From Actinomycetota bacterium (GTDB lineage: Bacteria; Actinomycetota; Acidimicrobiia; Acidimicrobiales; Ilumatobacteraceae): a stretch of 47,692 bases of DNA. A program made the position numbers and the translations under genes. The stretch spans positions 1 through 47,692 of the forward strand of contig WLGW01000005.1 of NCBI GenBank assembly GCA_009703055.1. Direction: 5' to 3'. The notes beneath the pieces are model-generated. The model saw nothing but the letters and a program-made list of their open reading frames with translations, made no database searches and was not told the origin of the DNA. This document shows positions 27,784 through 37,028 of the stretch, one piece after another (position 1 is the stretch's first letter; each line of letters begins with the position of its first letter).

Positions 27784-29034
27784 ATGGCAATCAGGAAACT
27801 CCAGAACGGCATCGGCGCTCAAGACGTCTTCAGTGAACTTGAATCGTTCCGTGCGAACGACGTTCAGTGGCGAGATGGTCGCTGCTTCACGCTCGCCTAT
27901 TCAGCCGGCCCCGAAGCGCTTGCAGTTGCCGAGGAGGCATACCGGAGGTTCTCTGGCGAGAATGCTCTGAACACAGCCGCATTCCCGTCTCTGAAGCTCA
28001 TGCAACAAGATGTGGTCGACACAGTGGCTGGTTGGTGCCACGGAGACGACGATGTAGCGGGGTTTATGACCTCTGGTGGCACAGAGAGCCTCGTACTCGT
28101 TGTGCGCTCTGCTGTGATGCGAGCCAAGCGTGAGGGTCGTCTCACTGGGACACCCAACATGGTTCTTCCCACCTCGGCCCATGCCGCCCTCGAGAAAGGC
28201 GCGGACTACTTCTCTGTTGAGAGCCGTCGCGTAGGAGTCGGTCCAGATTGGCGGGCCAACATCAGTGCCATGCGTGCTGCCGTAGACGAAAACACAATCC
28301 TCATCGTTGGTTCAGCACCGCAGTACCCCCAAGGCGTTGTCGACCCGATCGTGCATATCGCTGCCATCGCAGCCGAACACGACATCAACTGCCATGTGGA
28401 CGCATGCATGGGCGGCGTCACGCTTCCCTACCTTGAGGCTCTTGGTGAAGAGATTGCTCCGTGGGATTTCCGTGTCGACGGAGTCACATCAATTTCGGTC
28501 GACTTGCACAAGTACGGATACACATCAAAAGGTGCTGGTGTTCTGTTGCACAAAAACAAGAAGTTGCGTAGTGATCAAACATTCATGACGGATAACTGGC
28601 TCGGCGGCATGTACGGCTCATCAGGAATTCTCGGAACAAAATCTGGTGGCCCTATTGCGTCCGCTTGGGCTGTGTTGCGCTTTCTTGGCGATGACGGCTA
28701 TCGCAAAGTTGCTCGCAGCGCACGGGACAGTGCGCTGAAGATTGCATCCCACATCGATGCACACCCCTTACTTACCTTGCGAGCTCAGCCCGACTCCACA
28801 CTCCTCTGCTTCGGCACCGCAGATCCAAAGCGTCATGACGTATTTGCCTTAGCAGAACTTCTCATCGAGCGCGGCTGGTTTATGGACCGCCAAACTCCAC
28901 CCGCGAGCATCCACCTCACCGTCCATGCCGGCCATGAGGCCCGCATCGATGAATTCCTCACAGACCTCGACGAATGTATTCAGGAGATTGAAGGCCGAAC
29001 AGGATCCGCTGGGTCCTATGCCACAACAGACTGA
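27784..29034 (+). CDS. PLP-dependent decarboxylase/lyase, sphingosine-1-phosphate lyase-like
   Basis: NTAAFPSLKLMQQDVV, GFMTSGGTESLVL, DACMGGVTLPYLE, SISVDLHKYGYTSKGAGVLLHK (PLP Lys). Confidence 0.92.
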   Translation: MAIRKLQNGIGAQDVFSELESFRANDVQWRDGRCFTLAYSAGPEALAVAEEAYRRFSGENALNTAAFPSLKLMQQDVVDTVAGWCHGDDDVAGFMTSGGTESLVLVVRSAVMRAKREGRLTGTPNMVLPTSAHAALEKGADYFSVESRRVGVGPDWRANISAMRAAVDENTILIVGSAPQYPQGVVDPIVHIAAIAAEHDINCHVDACMGGVTLPYLEALGEEIAPWDFRVDGVTSISVDLHKYGYTSKGAGVLLHKNKKLRSDQTFMTDNWLGGMYGSSGILGTKSGGPIASAWAVLRFLGDDGYRKVARSARDSALKIASHIDAHPLLTLRAQPDSTLLCFGTADPKRHDVFALAELLIERGWFMDRQTPPASIHLTVHAGHEARIDEFLTDLDECIQEIEGRTGSAGSYATTD

Positions 29035-29084
29035 TTCCTCACCGAGTCATCGCGCCACTCCTCCACCGACTACGGTGTGAGAAA

Positions 29085-29262
29085 ACGTCTACTTGGGAGA
29101 GAACGCTTCAATGCGTCGCCGAAGGAGCAACCGCCCCGGAATCTCTCAGGCAAAGGGACCAGGTAGATACAGAACGCTGGAAAGAGAGGGTTCGCCCTCC
29201 GCCGACGGGGAAAGCCACTCACGTGGTGAAGCTCTCAGGCACAAAAGACAGCGGGGGTCGAA
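29085..29262 (+). ncRNA. Tandem glycine riboswitch
   Basis: Two aptamer-like units: CUACUUGGGAGAGAACGC...GCCGAAGGAGCAACCGCCCCGGAAUCUCUCAGGCAAAGGGACCAGGUAG, then AACGCUGGAAAGAGAGGG...CGCCGACGGGGAAAGCC...GAAGCUCUCAGGCACAAAAGACAGCGGGGG. Located just before gcvP. Confidence 0.95.
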
Positions 29263-29279
29263 ACTCCATCGGAGAACAT

Positions 29280-32156
29280 ATGAGCCCGAGCCCCCGGTCT
29301 TTGACAACCCCAGGTTTTACTCCTGATGACTTTGCATTTCGTCATCTTGGATTGTCTGACGATGATCGCGCCGAGATGCTCCGTGTCATCGGCATTGAAT
29401 CCGCCGAGGCACTGTTGAATGCAACGATTCCATCAGCGATTCGTTTGCGAGATCGACTCCCACTTGCTGATGCAGTGTCAGAGCATTCAGTTCTTGAAGA
29501 GCTTCGTGCAAAATTCTCAACGGACGTGAAGCGCACTTCGTTCATTGGTCAGGGCTACTACGGCACGATTACGCCACCCGTGGTAAAGCGCAATGTTCTC
29601 GAAAATCCAGCGTGGTACACGGCTTACACGCCGTACCAGCCTGAAATTAGTCAAGGACGCTTGGAAGCACTTCTGAACTTTCAAACAATGATCTCAGAGA
29701 TCACTGGACTTCCTTTAGCGAATGCATCACTTCTTGATGAGGCAACTGCGGTAGCAGAAGCCGTCACTATGGCTCACCGCATTAGCAAGTCCGGCTCTGA
29801 CTCTGTACTTGTCGATGCGAACACTCACCCGCAAACACTTTCTGTTTTGCGCACGAGAATGGAACCAATCGGCATCACTGTTGTCGAATCTTCCATCAAC
29901 GACATGAGTCCCGACGGGCACTTTGCTGTTGTTGTTTCATGGCCCGGCAGCAACGGAGCGCTCCCCTCACCCAACCTTGTGCGCTCCATCACCTCGGCAG
30001 CTCAAACCGCAAAGGCAGTATCAATTGCCACCACCGATCTCATGGCTTGCACTGTCGTGATTCCGCCAGGCCAATTGGGCTTCGACATCGCAGTTGGCTC
30101 CTCTCAACGATTTGGAGTGCCAATGGGCTTTGGTGGACCACATGCAGCCTTCATGTCGACGCGTGAGTCTCATGCACGCTCATTGCCAGGACGCCTCGTT
30201 GGCGTCAGTACCGACACTGCCGGACGACCAGCATTACGCCTCACATTGCAAACGCGTGAGCAACACATTCGTCGCGAGAAAGCAACGTCCAACATCTGTA
30301 CTGCTCAGGTATTGCTAGCCAACATCGCAGGAATGTACGGAGTGTGGCATGGCCCGCATGGTCTGCGTCGAATCGCACAAAGAATCAACAATCTCGCGGT
30401 ACGTGCTGCAACTTCATTGCAAGGTTCAGGCTTCACACTCGTATCAGAGACTTTCTTTGACACCGTTGCGATCAATGTGGCCGACGCATCTTCAACAGTT
30501 CAGAGCGCACGCAAAGCTGGCTTCAATATTCGTCAAGTGAGTCCCACCTCTGTGTCTTTCAGTGTGGACGAAACAACATCGGAAGAGTCTTTGTCGCAAT
30601 TGCTTGCGTCGCTTGGTTCCTCTCTCGCGACGTCATCGTCTGCATCTCTCAGCGATCTCGAGCGAACTGATTCCTTCATGACGCAGTCTGTTTTCCATCG
30701 CTACCACACAGAGCATGAGATGCTTCGTTATCTTCGTTTCCTTGCTGACAGAGACCTTGCACTCGACCGCACAATGATTCCTCTCGGGTCATGCACCATG
30801 AAGTTGAATTCGACGACAGAGATGGAGCCAGTGACGTGGCCTGAGTTCTCGTCACTTCATCCGTTGGTTCCCGACGATGAATCAGTCGGCATCCGGAGAG
30901 TTGTCACCGAGCTTGAAGACATGCTCGTAGCAATTACTGGTTATGACGCAGTGAGCTTGCAGCCGAACGCAGGTAGTCAGGGCGAGTTTGCGGGCTTAAT
31001 GGCTATCCGCGCATATCACCACTCACGTGGAGACCATCAGCGCGACATCTGCCTGATTCCATCCAGCGCTCACGGCACCAATGCCGCCAGTGCAGTCATG
31101 GCTGGTATGAGGGTTGTTGTTGTCGCATGTGATGACAACGGAAACATCGATGTCAACGATCTGCGTGCGCAAGCCGAGAAGGCAGGCTCTGCGCTCGCGG
31201 CGACCATGGTGACGTACCCGTCAACACACGGTGTGTTTGAGGAAGCAATTGGCGAGATCTGTGCGATCATCCACGACAACGGTGGACAGGTTTATGTTGA
31301 CGGAGCAAACATGAATGCTCTTGTCGGCACTGCACAGCCAGGAAAATTTGGCGCTGACGTCAGCCATCTCAATCTCCACAAGACATTTTGTATTCCACAC
31401 GGCGGTGGCGGTCCTGGTGTTGGCCCCGTAGCGGTTCGTTCACACCTTGCGCCGTTCCTTCCAGGAGACCCACTGAAGACCGACTCCCCTGTTGGTCCCA
31501 TCTCTGCAGCGATGTATGGCTCGGCAAGCATTCTGTGTATCCCGTGGGTGTACATCACAATGATGGGCTCAGACGGTCTCGTGCAAGCAACCTCAGATGC
31601 AATCTTGTCGGCTAACTACATTGCCGCACGCCTCGACAAGGCGTTTCCGGTTTTGTACCGAGGTACAAACGACAGCGTCGCACATGAATGCATTCTGAAT
31701 GTGGGTGAAGTTCTCAAAGGCTCAGAGCTCACGATTGATGACATCGCAAAGCGTCTGATGGATTACGGCTTACACGCTCCAACAATGAGTTTCCCTGTTG
31801 CAAACACACTCATGGTTGAACCCACTGAGAGCGAGTCGCTATCTGAGGTCAATCGATTCTGCGAGGCAATGTTGAGCATCCGTCGTGAGATTGATCATGT
31901 TCTTTCCGGTGCAGTGAGAGCAGAGGAATCAGTACTTCGTCATGCACCTCACACGATTGAGGACATCGCAGGAGAATGGACACATCCATACTCACGCGAA
32001 GAGGCCCTCTTTCCCGTTCCCCAATTGCGCTCCCGCGGCTACCACACTCCCGTATCGCGAATTGATGCCGCATATGGCGACCGCAATCTTGTGTGCACAT
32101 GTGCCCCCATTGAGGCCTATGCCATGTCTCTCGATGCGAGTACCGTAGGCTCGTGA
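29280..32156 (+). CDS. gcvP: Glycine dehydrogenase (aminomethyl-transferring), P protein
   Basis: FIGQGYYGTITPPVVKRNVLENPAWYTAYTPYQPEISQGRLEALLNFQ; LHKTFCIPHGGGGPGVGPV. The ORF call from 29223 starts inside the riboswitch, so ATG at 29280 is preferred. Confidence 0.98.
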   Translation: MSPSPRSLTTPGFTPDDFAFRHLGLSDDDRAEMLRVIGIESAEALLNATIPSAIRLRDRLPLADAVSEHSVLEELRAKFSTDVKRTSFIGQGYYGTITPPVVKRNVLENPAWYTAYTPYQPEISQGRLEALLNFQTMISEITGLPLANASLLDEATAVAEAVTMAHRISKSGSDSVLVDANTHPQTLSVLRTRMEPIGITVVESSINDMSPDGHFAVVVSWPGSNGALPSPNLVRSITSAAQTAKAVSIATTDLMACTVVIPPGQLGFDIAVGSSQRFGVPMGFGGPHAAFMSTRESHARSLPGRLVGVSTDTAGRPALRLTLQTREQHIRREKATSNICTAQVLLANIAGMYGVWHGPHGLRRIAQRINNLAVRAATSLQGSGFTLVSETFFDTVAINVADASSTVQSARKAGFNIRQVSPTSVSFSVDETTSEESLSQLLASLGSSLATSSSASLSDLERTDSFMTQSVFHRYHTEHEMLRYLRFLADRDLALDRTMIPLGSCTMKLNSTTEMEPVTWPEFSSLHPLVPDDESVGIRRVVTELEDMLVAITGYDAVSLQPNAGSQGEFAGLMAIRAYHHSRGDHQRDICLIPSSAHGTNAASAVMAGMRVVVVACDDNGNIDVNDLRAQAEKAGSALAATMVTYPSTHGVFEEAIGEICAIIHDNGGQVYVDGANMNALVGTAQPGKFGADVSHLNLHKTFCIPHGGGGPGVGPVAVRSHLAPFLPGDPLKTDSPVGPISAAMYGSASILCIPWVYITMMGSDGLVQATSDAILSANYIAARLDKAFPVLYRGTNDSVAHECILNVGEVLKGSELTIDDIAKRLMDYGLHAPTMSFPVANTLMVEPTESESLSEVNRFCEAMLSIRREIDHVLSGAVRAEESVLRHAPHTIEDIAGEWTHPYSREEALFPVPQLRSRGYHTPVSRIDAAYGDRNLVCTCAPIEAYAMSLDASTVGS

Positions 32157-32644
32157 CCGAAGAGACACATCAAGAATCAGCCAGCAACTCAGAACCCGGT
32201 TCGACGACGAACCCCATTGAGCAACTTTTGCAACTTCTTGCTTTAGTCGACCCGATCGAACTTGCAGGCAAAGCAATTGACACAACGCGACGAACAACAG
32301 AGACCCTTGTTCTCGTGCTAGAGAACTTTGCTTCCACCATTGACAACCTGAACCGAACGACAACACGAGTAAACGCACTTCTTGACGAAGTGGAAGAGCC
32401 ACTGAAGCGTGTGATGCCTCAACTAGGAAACGCTATGAATGCCATGGCGACAATGGGCGAAGCAGCAACTCAACTTGCTGATCTCTCAAAACGACTCGGG
32501 CCGCTCACGACGCTTGCCGAGAATGCTGGAGGACTCTTTGGCTTCCGACCTGGCAAGCCAAGTGGGAACCAAACTTCCTCGCCTACTTCTTCCTCGCCTA
32601 CTTCTTCCTCGCCTACTTCTTCTTCGCCACAAACGGAGTCGTAA
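32153..32644 (+). CDS. Hypothetical helical protein with Ser/Pro/Thr repeat tail
   Basis: 163 aa overlapping the gcvP stop; long helical segment and SSPTSSSPTSSSPTSSSPQTES. Confidence 0.75.
   Translation: MTEETHQESASNSEPGSTTNPIEQLLQLLALVDPIELAGKAIDTTRRTTETLVLVLENFASTIDNLNRTTTRVNALLDEVEEPLKRVMPQLGNAMNAMATMGEAATQLADLSKRLGPLTTLAENAGGLFGFRPGKPSGNQTSSPTSSSPTSSSPTSSSPQTES
32575..32619. repeat. Three perfect copies of a 15-bp tandem repeat, ttcctcgcctacttc
   Basis: Copies at 32575-32589, 32590-32604 and 32605-32619, followed by a degenerate partial copy. Confidence 0.95.
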
Positions 32645-33665
32645 CAACCACTCCGGGAATCTGTGTCCCGCGAACATCAAGAAGTACGTGATCACCAACA
32701 GTTGTCGTTGGCTTCACAAATGCAAGGGCCACACAATGCCCCAGTGTTGGCGAGAAGTTGCCACTACTGACGAAACCAATCTCGGTGCCCGTTGAGTCCA
32801 GCACTACCGTTCCGTCGCGAGCGGGACGACGTCCGTCGATGGAGATTCCAATCAAGCGACGTGAAACGCCAGTTTCCTTCTCCTTCGCCAGAGCATCTCG
32901 ACCAAGGAAAGAATCCTTCTTCCAAGCAACGACCCACTCAAGGCCCGCTTGCAAAGAAGTAATCCCCTCGCCCAGTTCATGGCCATGAAGCGGCAGCGCT
33001 GCCTCAAGGCGCAACGTGTCACGTGCACCAAGCCCCGCTGGCACTACGCCCGCGTCAAGGAGCGCATTCCATACGTCTGCACAGCCGCTCACTGGGACAG
33101 CAATTTCAATTCCGTCCTCACCCGTGTAGCCCGTACCAGCAACAACACAAGGGTGACCTGCAACAGTGACTTCACGAACGTTGAATCGGGGAACATCTGC
33201 AGCCTCTGGACAAAATATTGAAACCAAGCGACGCGCCTCAGGACCCTGAACAGCGATCACTGCACGAGTTGCAGTGGTGTCTGTTCCGCCTATCGCTGCA
33301 ACAACACGATCCGTGTTCGAGGCGTTCGGCATGACGTCAAAAACATTCTCAGAAACCCACCACACAATGATGTCGTCAAGCACTGAAGCATCGACATCGT
33401 TCAACAAATGTGTGTATTGAGCGCGACCAGGTGCAATCTTCGAAAGATCATTTGTCAGAACAGCTTGCAGGCGATCAAATGCATCGGGCCCTTCTACGCG
33501 AACTGTCCCAAGGTGTGACACGTCAAACATCGCAGCCGAGTTTCGACATGCTGCATGCTCAGAAAGAGTTCCTTCGGAATATGCCAAAGGCATCTCCCAT
33601 CCGCCAAAGGGAACAAGTTTTGCGTTGAGGGAACGATGCTGAGCATCAAGCGGAGAAAACTTCAT
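32613..33665 (-). CDS. gcvT: Aminomethyltransferase (glycine cleavage T protein)
   Basis: KLVPFGGWEMPLAYSEGTLSEHAACRNSAAMFDVSHLGTVRVEGPDA; GTGYTGEDGIEIAVP. Confidence 0.97.
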   Translation of the reverse strand: MKFSPLDAQHRSLNAKLVPFGGWEMPLAYSEGTLSEHAACRNSAAMFDVSHLGTVRVEGPDAFDRLQAVLTNDLSKIAPGRAQYTHLLNDVDASVLDDIIVWWVSENVFDVMPNASNTDRVVAAIGGTDTTATRAVIAVQGPEARRLVSIFCPEAADVPRFNVREVTVAGHPCVVAGTGYTGEDGIEIAVPVSGCADVWNALLDAGVVPAGLGARDTLRLEAALPLHGHELGEGITSLQAGLEWVVAWKKDSFLGRDALAKEKETGVSRRLIGISIDGRRPARDGTVVLDSTGTEIGFVSSGNFSPTLGHCVALAFVKPTTTVGDHVLLDVRGTQIPGVVVTTPFVAKKK

Positions 33666-33667
33666 TC

Positions 33668-34141
33668 TTAGACAGCAACAACTGACGCAGTGCCGCCTTC
33701 TTCGTCTCTTCCTGGCTCGAAGGAAAGAGGTTCAGGACGGAGCGAGATGATTTGGCGGTCGACTTCATCGCGTACACCAGACATGGGAAGTACGTTCAAG
33801 ACACCTTGACCATGACGAAGAACGTCAATGAGATCATCACCGTTGCAAAGGACAACACTGCCACCATCAATGACGAGATGCGCCGCAGAGATGTCCGTGT
33901 CAACATGCTCACGCATGTAAGAGAACACGTCGCGGATTGATTCCAAACGAATACCAGCGTCGAGAAGTTTCTTAATCACTTTCAACTCGAGAAGATCTCG
34001 GTATGTGTACAAACGGCGGCTACCGCTACCTGTTGCATCTGCGAAGGTAGGGCGAACAAGATCAGTTCGAGCCCAATAATCAAGACGGCGATATGTGATT
34101 CCGACAATCTCAGCTGCCTGAGTTCCGCTAAATGTCTGCAT
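33668..34141 (-). CDS. MerR family regulator (Rv1830-like by position)
   Basis: FSGTQAAEIVGITYRRLDYWARTDLVRPTFADATGSGSRRLYTYRDLLELKVIKKLLDAGI. Confidence 0.92.
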   Translation of the reverse strand: MQTFSGTQAAEIVGITYRRLDYWARTDLVRPTFADATGSGSRRLYTYRDLLELKVIKKLLDAGIRLESIRDVFSYMREHVDTDISAAHLVIDGGSVVLCNGDDLIDVLRHGQGVLNVLPMSGVRDEVDRQIISLRPEPLSFEPGRDEEGGTASVVAV

Positions 34142-34239
34142 GACTTCGTCCAATTCCTATAGCGCGCGACCAACAACAATCTGGTAACTACGCGGATGTA
34201 AGACGCTAGGGGTATGAAAGCGGAATCGTCAAGGGGTGA

Positions 34240-34728
34240 TTATTGGAAATCATCGGGAGAGATGTTTTCAATGAAATCCCTGAATTCATCGAGAATCTCA
34301 TCATTTGGAGCAGATTCCTCTTCCTCGAGCACCTCGCCCACCATCTCGAGTAACTCTTCAGAAGCAAAGACTGGGCATGAAGCCCTCAGAGCTATGGCAA
34401 TGGCATCTGAGGGGCGAGACGAGACGATGGATTCTTCTCCGGTCTCCCCTACGAGAACCAAGTCAGCAAAGTATGTTCCCGCTGTCACTCGTGTGAGAAC
34501 GACACGAACAATTGCATACGACAACTGCTCCAAGGTGTTCACAAACAACTCGTGGGTCAATGGACGTGGAGTCTGATCTCCATCGAGAGCGGTTTTGATT
34601 GCGGCTGCTTCTGGAGCTCCGATATAAATCTCGAATGCCCGACGAGGCGCTTCGTCTTCACGAAGCATGACAACAGGTGTACCAGCCATACGGTCGATGC
34701 GTACACCTCGGATTGACAAAGACTTCAT
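34240..34728 (-). CDS. Bifunctional nuclease / DUF151 family protein
   Basis: PVVMLREDEAPRRAFEIYIGAPEAAAIKTALDGDQTPRPLTHELF; SRPSDAIAIALRASCPVFASEELLE. Confidence 0.95.
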   Translation of the reverse strand: MKSLSIRGVRIDRMAGTPVVMLREDEAPRRAFEIYIGAPEAAAIKTALDGDQTPRPLTHELFVNTLEQLSYAIVRVVLTRVTAGTYFADLVLVGETGEESIVSSRPSDAIAIALRASCPVFASEELLEMVGEVLEEEESAPNDEILDEFRDFIENISPDDFQ

Positions 34729-34730
34729 CT

Positions 34731-35576
34731 CTAGCGCTGCTCAGTGAGACGCAGGATGTCGCGCTGGATGAGTGCAGAGCGAAGCTCACCGCCGAGTTCC
34801 ATGAACTCGGCAAGCATCTGCAGTGCTTCCTCTCGCGCGGCTGGGTTTCGTTGGCGCAGGTACGGAAGGATTCGTTGTTCAAACAAACTCACTTCACGAT
34901 CAGCTGAAGTTTTCCAGGCACGAAGATGGCGAACATCAATGCCCAACTCTTGAAAACGAGCAGCCGACTTCGCCACAGCAATGGATGACGCATCAAAAAA
35001 CGTTGTGTCGCCTACTTCGTGACCATTAATCAGTCCAGCAGATTCAAGTTCTCTCAAGAACACAGCATCAATCTCAAACTGCTGCAACAACTGATCACGC
35101 GGAATCGATTCAGTTTTGTCGGCATGGAGGACCGCATCCTGTCGTTGCAGGCGTCTCACTGACTCAGGAACAATGGGATCTTGCTCTACCGCGGACAACG
35201 GAGCAGATTGCCCGTGAGAAGCCCCGTCGCGTGGACGAGGAACGGATGTGCGTGTTGCCGGGTGCCCACTTGTTGCAACGTATTCACTTGGCATCATGAT
35301 GTCCCTGCTGATATCTCGACTGATGTCTGCAGTGTCGTCGTCCAATTTGTCTTTGATGATTCTCAAGGGCAAGTAATTTGTCCGTTGTTCTCGCAAGATA
35401 AATCGCAATCGTTCAACTTCAGATGTTGTGAACTTGCGATATCCAGACGGAGTGCGTTCAGGTTCAATGAGACCTTGACTTTCTAAGAATCGAATCTTAG
35501 AAATCGTGACATCGGGGAACTCTTCAAGAAGTTGAGCCAATACCTCACCGATACTGAGGAAATCACGATCGCTCAC
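34731..35576 (-). CDS. MerR family regulator, FtsR-like (Rv1828-like)
   Basis: LSIGEVLAQLLEEFPDVTISKIRFLESQGLIEPERTPSGYRKFTTSEVERLRFILREQRTNYLPLRIIKDKL. Confidence 0.93.
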   Translation of the reverse strand: MSDRDFLSIGEVLAQLLEEFPDVTISKIRFLESQGLIEPERTPSGYRKFTTSEVERLRFILREQRTNYLPLRIIKDKLDDDTADISRDISRDIMMPSEYVATSGHPATRTSVPRPRDGASHGQSAPLSAVEQDPIVPESVRRLQRQDAVLHADKTESIPRDQLLQQFEIDAVFLRELESAGLINGHEVGDTTFFDASSIAVAKSAARFQELGIDVRHLRAWKTSADREVSLFEQRILPYLRQRNPAAREEALQMLAEFMELGGELRSALIQRDILRLTEQR

Positions 35577-36064
35577 GAGACTTCCTCAGCTCTTTCCAAA
35601 AACACAAGACGGAATTTTCCTACTTGGAGTTCATCGCCTTGTCGCAACTCGATGACATCGATCCTTTGCTGATTCACATATGTTCCATTCAATGAACCCG
35701 CATCTCGCACGATGTAATCCCCACCGGAGAAATGAATCTCACTATGCCTGCGAGACACAGTGATGTCATCAAGTGCGATATCAGAATCCGCATGACGACC
35801 AATTGTGGTAACGGATGAGGCAAGCACGAAATGCTGACCCTCTTCTTCGCCTCCGCGTATCACCAGAATGGCTGTCCCTCTCTCAATCTCGTTGAGATTC
35901 ACAGTGGTGTCGTCTTGTGGACCCGGGGCATCCATTAATGGATCAACCTTCGCCAAAGTAATCGTTCGATCGTCAACCAGGTCAAGCACAGCACCGCACG
36001 CTGAACAAAACGACGAGGTTGGCGGATTGCGATGACCGCAGCGATTACAGAATACGTACGACAT
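35573..36064 (-). CDS. garA: FHA domain protein with N-terminal zinc ribbon (GarA/OdhI-like)
   Basis: CNRCGHRNPPTSSFCSACGAVL zinc ribbon; TTIGRHADSDIALDDITVSRRHSEIHF...VRDAGSLNGTYVN FHA core; upstream DDTTVNL motif. Confidence 0.9.
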   Translation of the reverse strand: MSYVFCNRCGHRNPPTSSFCSACGAVLDLVDDRTITLAKVDPLMDAPGPQDDTTVNLNEIERGTAILVIRGGEEEGQHFVLASSVTTIGRHADSDIALDDITVSRRHSEIHFSGGDYIVRDAGSLNGTYVNQQRIDVIELRQGDELQVGKFRLVFLERAEEVS

Positions 36065-36069
36065 GGATA

Positions 36070-36447
36070 TCAAGCACCAATCAGTGCTGAATACTCCTCT
36101 GCCGTTAAGAGATCCTTCTCATTCAAGGAAGATGTTTCAATCTCACAGATCCAACCATTGCCGTATGGGTCACTATTCAGAAGTTCTGGGCTCGAGACCA
36201 ATGCATCATTGACTGTGACAACGGTGCCAGCAACGGGCGCGTACACATCATTGACGCTTTTCGTACTTTCAATCTCACCAATACCCTGGTGAGCATCAAT
36301 CTGAGAACCAGCGTCCGGGAGCTGGATAAACACAATGTCTCCGAGAGCGTCCTGCGCATAGTCGGTGATGCCAACGCGCACTGTTGACCCAGTGACCAAG
36401 ACCCATTCGTGGTCTTTTGTATAACGAAGATTTGAGGGAACGTTCAC
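36070..36447 (-). CDS. gcvH: Glycine cleavage system H protein
   Basis: VPSNLRYTKDHEWV...GEIESTKSVNDVYAPVAGTVV with lipoyl Lys; GTG at 36447. Confidence 0.96.
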   Translation of the reverse strand: MNVPSNLRYTKDHEWVLVTGSTVRVGITDYAQDALGDIVFIQLPDAGSQIDAHQGIGEIESTKSVNDVYAPVAGTVVTVNDALVSSPELLNSDPYGNGWICEIETSSLNEKDLLTAEEYSALIGA

Positions 36448-36464
36448 TCCCCCAACGGTACTCG

Positions 36465-37028
36465 CTAGGCGACACGCCTCGAGGACATGTTGGCCTTTAC
36501 AACAGGCAAATACCGAACAAAAGACACGTAGGAAAAGAACACTCCAGGCACAGCCGCAACCCACCCAGCAATGGTGAACGGACTCCACCAACCTCCGGCA
36601 GTACCGATGGTGATCCATGGGACCGCACACATCAAACCAAAGGCGGCCTGCTTGCCCATTTTTGTGACAGGGAATCGCTCCATGCCAAGAGCGGTCGCCC
36701 CGACCATCAAGACTGCAATTGCTACTTCCCTCGCCAGAATCACAATGCCGAGCCACGCGGGAAAGTAGTTGTAGTACATGACCGTGCCGATACCAACGAA
36801 AAAAATCAAGCGATCAGCAACGGGGTCAAGCACCTTCCCAAACTCACTGACTTGATTAAATCGTCGAGCGATGTAGCCATCAATCCAGTCAGTGAATGCC
36901 AACAGGCCAAAGAACCACGAGCCCGCAACAACTCGACCATCTGCCATCAGCAATACGAAGTACGGAAGCAGTGCAATGCGAATTAGTGTGATGATGTTCG
37001 GGATTGTAAATACTGAGCGAAGAGGCAC
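36465..37028 (-). CDS. pgsA: CDP-alcohol phosphatidyltransferase (PgsA-like)
   Basis: VFTIPNIITLIRIALLPYF; FTDWIDGYIARRFNQVSEFGKVLDPVADRL matches DG...AR...G..lD..aD. GTG at 37028 preferred. Confidence 0.93.
   Translation of the reverse strand: MPLRSVFTIPNIITLIRIALLPYFVLLMADGRVVAGSWFFGLLAFTDWIDGYIARRFNQVSEFGKVLDPVADRLIFFVGIGTVMYYNYFPAWLGIVILAREVAIAVLMVGATALGMERFPVTKMGKQAAFGLMCAVPWITIGTAGGWWSPFTIAGWVAAVPGVFFSYVSFVRYLPVVKANMSSRRVA

Noticed and set aside
29093-29326. ORF of 77 aa upstream of gcvP
   Set aside because: Lies over the glycine riboswitch and its composition reflects the structured RNA, not a protein.
36417-36986. 189-aa plus-strand ORF
   Set aside because: Antisense to pgsA; composition is not protein-like.
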